Positions 57,875-64,000 of a DNA stretch of 64,000 nucleotides are shown piece by piece. The DNA comes from Bacillota bacterium (GTDB lineage Bacteria > Bacillota > Bacilli > Paenibacillales > UBA4045), in NCBI GenBank assembly GCA_023441055.1, contig JAEZQY010000047.1, positions 248,001 through 312,000 of the forward strand, written 5' to 3'. Positions within the stretch are counted from its first letter, which is position 1. Every line of letters starts with the position of its first letter. A program made the translations under genes and the position numbers. The notes below the pieces were generated by a model. That model saw only the letters and a list, made by a program, of their open reading frames with translations. It was not told the DNA's origin and did no database searches.

Positions 57875-60859
57875 ATGCATACGAGAGATTCAGAGGCGGG
57901 GCAGATCTGGCGCTTATTCCAGGATCATAGTCCGGGCGCGGGGCGTAGGCGATACGTCATCGACAGCCGTGAGCAGCTGCAGGTAGAGATTACATGCAAG
58001 CCCATTCCATATTCCTTCCAAAATAGTACCCACAAATACATGTACGGTATTGATCTGAGGCTAGGGCAGAACCGGCTGTATGTCGTACAGCGGATTAGAG
58101 CGCTGCTCGACGCGATTGAACGCGATGAGCCTTATGAGCTGACTCGGAATTTCACCTATGATCCGGAGCTGCATAGCTTCGCGCCTGCGATTGATGCGGT
58201 GGTTCGCTGTCTGATCGAGATCTATCGCAATGAGCGGATGTACCGTGAGACGTCTGCGCTCTACAGCGGCTATGTCACGAATCGGGTGAGCGGAGATAAG
58301 TCGCTGCTTATTCCACCGCTGGCTTGGGAGGGGCTGCTGCAGCTTCTAATCCGGGCTTCTGCGGCAGGCGCAGTCAAGCTGGACGTTGATGGTATCGTCT
58401 ATACGGGCATACAGCTATCCGACGAGCCAATCCCGGTTCATTATGAGTTCGGAGAAGCTGAGCAAGCGGACGGCAACAGCAAGAACGGTTATCGATTGCG
58501 TGTCTACGGGCTTGATCAGCTGATTGTGATGGATGCGTATCAACAGATCATCTCGGGCGGTAAGATTCTGCAGCTGTCCGCCTCGAAGAGCAGGCAGTTA
58601 GCGGAGCTGCAAGCCATCCTGAGCCGGTCGGATTCCGATGAGATTCAAATTCCGGAGCAGCAGATGTCGCCCTTCATGGACCAGGTGCTGCCGGGACTAA
58701 TGAAGCTTGGCGATGTGCAGATGACGGAGACGATCTCACAGCGCATTCTGCGTGTGGAGCTGCAAGCCAGCATGTATCTGGATCGTGTACGCAATCGGCT
58801 GCTGGTAGGATTGGATTTCCAATACGGGGATATTGTCATTAATCCATTGGAGCCCGAGGATCATCGGCGGGGCGAGCAGCGCATTCTCATTCGAGACGGC
58901 GAGCGGGAAGCGCTCATTCTTGAGCTGATCGAGCAATCCCCATTCGTTAAGACAGAGGGCGGCTACTTCATGGAGGACGAGGACGAAGAATATGTGTTCC
59001 TCTATCAGGTTCTCCCGCAATTGGAGAAGCTTCTACGGGTGTATGCCACATCCGCCGTCAAGCTGCGGTTGGCGGGGGGCGGACTTCAGCCGCCGAAGGT
59101 AATTGTCGAGGTCGATGAACGCACCGACTGGCTGGAGGTCAAGTTCCAGATGGAGGGCATACCGGAAGCGGACATTCGCAAGATCCTGCAGGCACTCGAG
59201 GAGAAGCGGAAGTATTATCGCATGCCGTCCGGCGCGTTCCTGCCGCTCGAGACTGAGGCCTTCCAGGACATTATCCGGTTCATGAACGAGGTGGGCATCC
59301 GCAAGGCGGATCTCGGAATCGAACGCGGATCAGGTGGACGGCTGCAACTCCCGCTTGCGCGCGGAATGGGGCTTGATCTATCGGATTCTGATCAGACGGT
59401 GAAGTTGGGCAAGACGCTGCGGCGGCTATTGGATGATATCCGTCATCCTGATTCGCTGAGCTTCCCCGTGCCTGAACAGCTGGATAACGTGCTGCGCGAT
59501 TACCAGCGATACGGCTATCAATGGCTGCGCACTCTGGCCCAGTACCGCTTCGGCGGGATTCTAGCGGATGATATGGGTCTGGGCAAGACGCTGCAAGCGA
59601 TCAGCTTCCTAGCTGCGAAGCTGCCGGAGATCAGGGCGACCGGCATGCCCGCGCTGATCGTCGCTCCATCCTCGCTGATGTACAATTGGTGCAATGAATT
59701 TCGCAAGTTTACACCAGACATCCGGGTGGTCCTCACAGACGGGACACCTGCCCAGCGCCGCGAGGCTTGGAAGCAGTCGGCCCAAGCCGATGTGATCATC
59801 ACCTCCTATCCGCTCCTGCGGATGGATAGCGCGCTGGTGGTAGAGCGGGAATTCCACACCTTGATACTCGATGAGGCGCAGTACTTCAAAAATTACACGA
59901 CCCAGACCGCGCGAGCTGTCAGGCTCGTAGAGGCCCGTTATCGCTTCGCACTGTCTGGTACGCCGATCGAGAATCGGCTCGAGGAGCTATGGTCCATCTA
60001 TAGCGTCGTATTCCCGGAGCTATTCCCGGACGGCAGACAGGCATTCCTTGACCTCTCGCGCGAGCAGGTTAGCGCGAGAATACGACCGTTCCTGCTGCGG
60101 CGCTTGAAGTCCGATGTGCTCAGCGAGCTGCCCGAGAAGATCGAGACGGTACAAGCCTCAGAGCTGCTGCCGGAGCAGAAGAAGCTGTACGTGGCCTATC
60201 TCGCCAAGCTCCAGCAGGAGACGCTGAAGCACCTCGACAAGGACACGCGCGACCAGCATCGCATCAAGATGCTGGCTGGACTCACTCGACTGCGTCAGAT
60301 CTGTTGCCATCCGGCGCTATTCTCAGAGGGCTACACGGGCAGCTCCGCCAAGCTCCAGCAGCTGCTCGAGATCATCGAGGAGTGCAGGAGCGCCGGCAGG
60401 CGGGTGCTGATCTTCTCCCAGTTCACGCAGATGCTGGGGATGATTAGACGTGAGCTGGGCGTGCTCGGTGTACCGTTCTTCTACCTTGACGGACAGACGC
60501 CTGCTGCGGAACGCGTACAGCTGTGTGATCGATTCAATGACGGCGAGCGCGAGCTGTTCTTGATCTCGCTGAAGGCTGGCGGCACCGGGTTGAATCTGAC
60601 TGGAGCAGATACCGTCATTCTCTACGATCTCTGGTGGAATCCAGCTGTCGAACAGCAAGCGGCGGACCGCGCTCACCGGATCGGGCAGAAGAAGGTTGTG
60701 CAGGTCATCCGCCTCATCGCCCAAGGAACGATCGAGGAGAAGATGATAGAGCTCCAGCAACGCAAGATAGACCTGATCGACGAAGTCATCGAATCAGGCC
60801 AGGGATTGCTGTCCTCGCTAACAGAGGACGATCTGCGCGAGCTGCTGGGGATTGGATAG
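57875..60859 (+). CDS. SNF2-family DEAD-like helicase/translocase
   Basis: A 994-residue Swi2/Snf2 ATPase. The N-terminal 530 residues are a bacterial SNF2-associated region without recognised domain. Motif I DDMGLGKTLQA is near residue 565, Ia VAPSSLMYNW, II LILDEAQYFKN near 665, III ALSGTPIENRLEELWSI, V LISLKAGGTGLNLTGAD and VI QQAADRAHRIGQKK near 930. It translocates on DNA or RNA and may free RNA polymerase or repair complexes, as proposed for Bacillus YwqA/HepA types. No SWIM-zinc-finger gene, its usual partner, is present. GGAGCG lies 11 bases before the ATG. Confidence 0.92.
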   Translation: MHTRDSEAGQIWRLFQDHSPGAGRRRYVIDSREQLQVEITCKPIPYSFQNSTHKYMYGIDLRLGQNRLYVVQRIRALLDAIERDEPYELTRNFTYDPELHSFAPAIDAVVRCLIEIYRNERMYRETSALYSGYVTNRVSGDKSLLIPPLAWEGLLQLLIRASAAGAVKLDVDGIVYTGIQLSDEPIPVHYEFGEAEQADGNSKNGYRLRVYGLDQLIVMDAYQQIISGGKILQLSASKSRQLAELQAILSRSDSDEIQIPEQQMSPFMDQVLPGLMKLGDVQMTETISQRILRVELQASMYLDRVRNRLLVGLDFQYGDIVINPLEPEDHRRGEQRILIRDGEREALILELIEQSPFVKTEGGYFMEDEDEEYVFLYQVLPQLEKLLRVYATSAVKLRLAGGGLQPPKVIVEVDERTDWLEVKFQMEGIPEADIRKILQALEEKRKYYRMPSGAFLPLETEAFQDIIRFMNEVGIRKADLGIERGSGGRLQLPLARGMGLDLSDSDQTVKLGKTLRRLLDDIRHPDSLSFPVPEQLDNVLRDYQRYGYQWLRTLAQYRFGGILADDMGLGKTLQAISFLAAKLPEIRATGMPALIVAPSSLMYNWCNEFRKFTPDIRVVLTDGTPAQRREAWKQSAQADVIITSYPLLRMDSALVVEREFHTLILDEAQYFKNYTTQTARAVRLVEARYRFALSGTPIENRLEELWSIYSVVFPELFPDGRQAFLDLSREQVSARIRPFLLRRLKSDVLSELPEKIETVQASELLPEQKKLYVAYLAKLQQETLKHLDKDTRDQHRIKMLAGLTRLRQICCHPALFSEGYTGSSAKLQQLLEIIEECRSAGRRVLIFSQFTQMLGMIRRELGVLGVPFFYLDGQTPAAERVQLCDRFNDGERELFLISLKAGGTGLNLTGADTVILYDLWWNPAVEQQAADRAHRIGQKKVVQVIRLIAQGTIEEKMIELQQRKIDLIDEVIESGQGLLSSLTEDDLRELLGIG

Positions 60860-60963
60860 CGGGAGATAGCGTAGTTAAGAGCAGCGTCAGGTTGTTGCGG
60901 TTGGTGCGGTTGAGGCGGTTGAGGCAGATGATGCATTTGGTGTGTTCGACGCGTTCGTTGACC

Positions 60964-61146
60964 TTCACCTGCATATCTGCATTAAGATGTAGGCTTTTCC
61001 CTCGATTTGAGGCATCTGCCTGCATTTCTGCATGTAAATTGGCGAATCGCAGCTATTTAGCCACAAAATCAACCATTTAAATGCAGATATGCAGGTGAAC
61101 ACAATCTTTTATGCAGATTTGCGCCAAGGAGATGCAGAATTGCAGC
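60964..61146. repeat. 51-bp spaced palindromic repeat with 20-bp inverted arms, locus E
   Basis: Between the SNF2 gene and hisA, TGCA-type palindromes lie at 60971 (GCATATCTGCA), 61022 (GCATTTCTGCA), 61081 (ATGCAGATATGCAGG), 61111 (ATGCAGATTTGC) and 61132 (ATGCAGAATTGCAGC). The distances 60971-61022 and 61081-61132 are 51 bases, and the second half is inverted with respect to the first. A perfect 20-bp inverted repeat, TTCACCTGCATATCTGCATT at 60964-60983 and its complement at 61080-61099, could fold the block into a long stem-loop. Confidence 0.82.
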
Positions 61147-61286
61147 TCCGCCAGCCGCAGCAAAGCTTAATCACCGATTCGGCTCACATTACTGGGCATG
61201 TCTCTCCGATCAGCCATACTCTAGCACCCAACCCTGCTCTTCCCTTAGCTCACTTACCCACCGCTTAACTCCAGCCCAATTACTAC

Positions 61287-61434
61287 ATACTCACTTACCA
61301 CACATTTACCGCCCACTTACTATATACTCACTTACCACACATTTACCGCCCACTTACTATATACTTACCTACCACACTTCTAACACCCACTTACTACTTT
61401 CTTACCTACCACTCATCTCCCGCTAACTTTCTAA
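61287..61434. repeat. 37-bp tandem repeat (four units)
   Basis: A pyrimidine-rich tandem array with units at 61287, 61324, 61361 and 61398, spaced 37 bases. The unit holds ATACTCACTTACCACAC, TTTACCGCCCACTTACT; the first two are nearly identical and the last two diverge. The plus strand is almost free of G. It ends next to the hisA stop at 61444. Confidence 0.85.
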
Positions 61435-61443
61435 ACACTTACC

Positions 61444-62202
61444 TCACTTACCACTCACATATCCAATGACATCCTCGTAGCTCAGCTTGCCTCCGAAGAT
61501 ATCCAGTGCGCTGCCGATCGTGATGTCCAGCTTACCATCAGTCAGCGCGTGGAACACATCCAGATCCTCGAACGATCTAGCACCGCCCGCATACGTAGTT
61601 GGAATGCTGACCCATTCCGCCAGTGATCGCACAAGCTCCTGCTGGATACCGCTCTGCTTGCCTTCCACATCTACCGCATGCACGAGGAATTCATCACAAT
61701 AGCTCTCCAGGAAAGTAATGTTAGCCGGATTAAGCGCGAAGTCGCTGAACACCCGCCATTGATTCGTTACAACGAGCCACTCATCATCCCGTGCCTTACA
61801 GCTCAAGTCAATAACGAGTCGATCCTTGCCCACCTCCGACACGATCCGCTCTAGATGCTCCATATTTAGCTTCCCGTCTCGGAAGATGTAGGAGGTTACG
61901 ATTACATGTGTAGCGCCATGCTCCAAGTAGCTTGCCGCATTCTCCGCGGTAATTCCACCGCCTATCTGCAGACCGCCCGGGTAGGCGCGCAGCGCATGGA
62001 TGGCCTCCTGCTCATTGCCCGGACCCAGCATAATCACATGCCCGCCGGTCAAGCCGTCTCGCTTGAACAACTCCGCATAATATGCGGCCCCATGCTCGGA
62101 CACGAAGTTCTCCTTCACCTTGGCGCTGTCGTCCTGCAGTGATTCTCCGACAATCTGCTTTACTCTCCCACCATGCAAATCTATACAAGGTCTGAATTTC
62201 AT
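61444..62202 (-). CDS. hisA: HisA of eukaryotic HIS6 type (ProFAR isomerase)
   Basis: A 252-residue TIM-barrel isomerase that converts ProFAR to PRFAR in histidine synthesis. The sequence follows yeast HIS6 rather than bacterial HisA: FRPCIDLHGGRVKQIVGESL, GGHVIMLGPGNEQEAIHALR, LQIGGGITAENAASYLEHGA, LVIDLSCKARDDEWLVVTNQ, FLVHAVDVEGKQSGIQQELV, TYAGGARSFEDLDVFHALTD and IGSALDIFGG. ATG 62202 has GAGGAG upstream; the longer frame to 62244 has none. No other his gene is nearby. It lies 118 bases behind the PfpI gene with a possible promoter of its own. Confidence 0.9.
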   Translation of the reverse strand: MKFRPCIDLHGGRVKQIVGESLQDDSAKVKENFVSEHGAAYYAELFKRDGLTGGHVIMLGPGNEQEAIHALRAYPGGLQIGGGITAENAASYLEHGATHVIVTSYIFRDGKLNMEHLERIVSEVGKDRLVIDLSCKARDDEWLVVTNQWRVFSDFALNPANITFLESYCDEFLVHAVDVEGKQSGIQQELVRSLAEWVSIPTTYAGGARSFEDLDVFHALTDGKLDITIGSALDIFGGKLSYEDVIGYVSGK

Positions 62203-62280
62203 CGTTAGTGACTCCTCTACTAGATCGATAGACTGGTTTGTCATGCTCTATTTGGTTTAGTTGAAATTACTTGCCTAACC

Positions 62281-62310
62281 ACTATACCAAGTTGGGCAAA
62301 CGCTGGACAA
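62281..62310 (-). promoter_or_regulatory. Possible promoter of hisA
   Basis: On the minus strand TTGTCC (62310-62305) and TATAGT (62286-62281) are 18 bases apart, 79 bases before ATG 62202. This would let hisA be read independently of the folD operon. Confidence 0.45.
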
Positions 62311-62319
62311 GCTTGGCAT

Positions 62320-62916
62320 TCACTCTACTCGATAATCCAACCCAATTTGCCCCGTTCGATAATACGGATAATCCATCGCCGCCGCGATCTGTTCAACCGT
62401 CTCTGCATTCGTCAACAGCTCCAGTACATACAGCCCCAGATCAATCGAGGTCGCGACACCCCCGCCGGTTATCACATGACCATCCTGCACAATTCTGGCT
62501 CTGACTACTTCAGCACAATAGGGTTCAAGCAACGCATAGGCCGGCGGATTGGTTGTCGCTCTGCGACCCTCCAGTAAGCCTGCCGCTCCCAGCAAGAGTG
62601 AGCCGGTGCATACACTTATCTTGTATTGTACACCCGTTGCGGTCCGCAGCCAATCGATCATCTTCGAATCATGACGCAGTGTGCGCGTCCCTCTTCCACC
62701 CGGAACGAAGACCATATCGTAATCAGCCAGATCAGGCGCGACATGCTGAATCTCCATCGTTACGCCCAGCTCATCGGTCACCCGCTCCGTCAGCGCACAC
62801 AGCTCCCACGAGACATCCTCCATGAGATTCAATATTTTCAGACGTGTTACCGCATCATAGAACCCGACGAAATCCAGAGTCGTCATCTGATTGAACAGAA
62901 TGAAGGCGATTTTCAT
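62320..62916 (-). CDS. DJ-1/PfpI family protein
   Basis: A 198-residue class-I glutamine-amidotransferase-like protein of the DJ-1/PfpI superfamily: FNQMTTLDFVGFYDAVTRLK, MVFVPGGRGTRTL, and the nucleophile elbow ISVCTGSLLLGAAGLLEGRR with Cys103. The wording is near isonitrile-hydratase-like and ThiJ-type members. Reaction unknown, possibly repair of damaged metabolites. It overlaps the folD stop by four bases, so it is co-translated with folD and under the same riboswitch. Confidence 0.88.
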   Translation of the reverse strand: MKIAFILFNQMTTLDFVGFYDAVTRLKILNLMEDVSWELCALTERVTDELGVTMEIQHVAPDLADYDMVFVPGGRGTRTLRHDSKMIDWLRTATGVQYKISVCTGSLLLGAAGLLEGRRATTNPPAYALLEPYCAEVVRARIVQDGHVITGGGVATSIDLGLYVLELLTNAETVEQIAAAMDYPYYRTGQIGLDYRVE

Positions 62917-63779
62917 AGCAATTCCTCCCGCTTCCGGCCTGCAGCTGAAATCTCAGCCGCATCGACCGTGTGCTTAAGCAGCATGGCAATCGTGATAGGT
63001 CCGATCCCACCTGGCACCGGCGTTATCGCTCCTGCCCTTACACGGCATGCTTCATAATCGACATCACCGATATTCCCTTCATTATAACCGGCATCCAACA
63101 CCACTGCCCCTGGCTTAATCCAATCTCCCTGGACAAAATAAGGCTTACCCACCGCAGCGACTACGATGTCTCCTAGACGAACAATATCGGCTAGATTGCT
63201 CGTTCTCGAATGGCAGACTGTGACGGTGGCATTACGGTTAAGCAGCATGGCGGCAACCGGCTTGCCCAGAATCGGGCTGCGTCCGATGACAACAGCATGC
63301 CTGCCCTCAATCGGAATCCTGTAATGATCCATGATGGCAATAATCGCTGCAGGGGTGCATGACGGAAACTTCGCGAAGCCGAATGCGTTCTGGGCGAACC
63401 CGAGCGTTGTAACGCCGTCTACATCCTTAGCGATATCAATCGCTTCGAACGCTGCACGCTCATCCACATGATCAGGCACCGGATGCTGCAGCAGGATGCC
63501 ATGAACATCGCCATCTTCATTCAGCGACTGAATAACCTCGATCAATTGCTCTGTCGTCGTCTCGTTCGGCAGATCAATTCTCCGCGAAGCGATACCGATT
63601 CGCCTGCATGCATTACCTTTCATCCGCACATACGTCTCCGAAGCTGGATTGTCGCCAACAAGTATCGTGACAAGACAAGGCTGGTGTCCGCTAAATGCTA
63701 GCCGCTCCACCCTTCCCTTCAACTGCTCCTTCAAGCTGTCCGCCACTATTGTGCCATCCAATATGACGTTCTCCATCAT
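62913..63779 (-). CDS. folD: Bifunctional methylene-THF dehydrogenase/cyclohydrolase FolD
   Basis: A 288-residue FolD, which interconverts 5,10-methylene-THF, methenyl-THF and 10-formyl-THF with NADP+. Motifs: ILVGDNPASETYVRMKGNAC with the catalytic Lys of YVRMK, GILLQHPVPDHVDERA (usual Q-L-P-L-P is Q-H-P-V-P here), KDVDGVTTLGFAQNAFGFAK, VIGRSPILGKPVAAMLLNRN for NADP and ITPVPGGIGPITIAMLL. AAAGGAG lies ahead of the first ATG. A ZTP riboswitch with terminator lies in its leader, linking folD to shortage of 10-formyl-THF. It is followed by the PfpI gene. Confidence 0.96.
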   Translation of the reverse strand: MMENVILDGTIVADSLKEQLKGRVERLAFSGHQPCLVTILVGDNPASETYVRMKGNACRRIGIASRRIDLPNETTTEQLIEVIQSLNEDGDVHGILLQHPVPDHVDERAAFEAIDIAKDVDGVTTLGFAQNAFGFAKFPSCTPAAIIAIMDHYRIPIEGRHAVVIGRSPILGKPVAAMLLNRNATVTVCHSRTSNLADIVRLGDIVVAAVGKPYFVQGDWIKPGAVVLDAGYNEGNIGDVDYEACRVRAGAITPVPGGIGPITIAMLLKHTVDAAEISAAGRKREELL

Positions 63780-63810
63780 ACCAACATCATCTCCTTTAGC
63801 AATGTAAAAA

Positions 63811-63843
63811 CAAAAAGAGGCAAGGGATTGCTCCCCTACCTCT
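63811..63843 (-). terminator. Terminator of the folD riboswitch
   Basis: On the minus strand AGAGGTAGGG pairs with CCCTTGCCTCT (one mismatch) around GAGCAAT, then TTTTTGTTTTT. It directly follows the aptamer, whose last paired bases touch the first stem strand, and ends 32 bases before the folD ATG. Confidence 0.88.
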
Positions 63844-63915
63844 GCCCAGGCGTTCGGCTCTTGCTATCGATGCGCTCCACCATGGTTCCCCATGCTCCGC
63901 CAGTTACGCATCGCT
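63843..63915 (-). ncRNA. ZTP (pfl) riboswitch aptamer
   Basis: Read on the minus strand: CGATGCG (63913-63907) and CGCATCG (63874-63868) form the first stem, between them ACTGGCG and the hairpin CATGG-ggaa-CCATG, then GTGGAGCG. The second half AGCCG-aa-CGCCTGGGCA contains CGCC, which pairs with GGCG as the pseudoknot. These are the conserved elements of the ZTP/ZMP riboswitch, which senses the purine intermediate ZTP/ZMP building up when 10-formyl-THF is short. With the adjoining terminator it should act as an ON switch for folD. Confidence 0.9.
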
Positions 63916-64000
63916 TGATTTGCCTCCATGTTACCACATGCTCAGACAATAATAAATATCCGATCTGGGAAAGCTAAGCACATTATGAACAAAGGAGTGT

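Overview
The window looks like chromosomal DNA of a Paenibacillus-type Bacillota. Supporting signs are the strong AGGAGG-type ribosome sites, frequent GTG and TTG starts, TTGACA/TATAAT-like promoters, intrinsic terminators, and families typical of that group: heterodimeric ABC exporters, an MhqR/MhqO pair, an ECF sigma with a DUF4179 partner, DUF5696 and Yip1 proteins in a sugar-ABC operon, and a zinc-independent set of CcpA-like control signals. No rRNA, tRNA, CRISPR array, insertion sequence or prophage gene was recognised.

Layout. 0-4.7 kb: a CopC/CopD copper protein running off the left edge, small membrane or unknown proteins, and an intracellular GH10 xylanase. 4.8-7.4 kb: a three-gene ABC-2 exporter (plus strand). 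7.7-20.7 kb: a lipoprotein, an aminoglycoside-phosphotransferase-like kinase, a 14-TM MFS pump, an amidase, a MOSC protein, a HemD-like operon with a 44-residue membrane peptide, an MhqR-type repressor with its ring-cleaving dioxygenase and flavin reductase, and an ankyrin protein. 20.8-23.6 kb: a second copy of the same ABC-2 exporter class (minus strand), preceded by a structured leader RNA and terminator. 23.7-31.6 kb: MATE and MFS transporters, ppaC, and a MarR-controlled heterodimeric ABC exporter. 31.7-52.4 kb: a visibly AT-richer block holding a two-component system, four sugar-ABC permeases, two solute-binding proteins, an MsmX-like ATPase behind a perfect cre match, DUF5696 and NHL/Yip1 membrane proteins, a sialidase-like protein, a hydrolase, an FAD oxidoreductase and an AraC regulator. 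52.5-60.9 kb: a second heterodimeric ABC exporter, an ECF sigma/DUF4179 pair and a SNF2 helicase. 61.4-64 kb: folD under a clear ZTP riboswitch, a DJ-1/PfpI protein, and a HisA of the eukaryotic HIS6 type.

Together the genes read as an export/detoxification-rich accessory stretch surrounding one carbohydrate uptake and processing locus. In that locus AraC and two-component regulators, CcpA repression, binding proteins, permeases and a shared ATPase plausibly act as one system whose substrate is not readable from sequence.

The most unusual signal is non-coding. Five intergenic loci (7.5, 14.3, 19.3-20.0 (two families) and 61.0 kb) are built from tandem units whose spacing is 51 bp almost without exception, although the unit sequences differ between families. 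A further tandem repeat at 61.3 kb has a 37-bp period. I do not recognise these as a described element.
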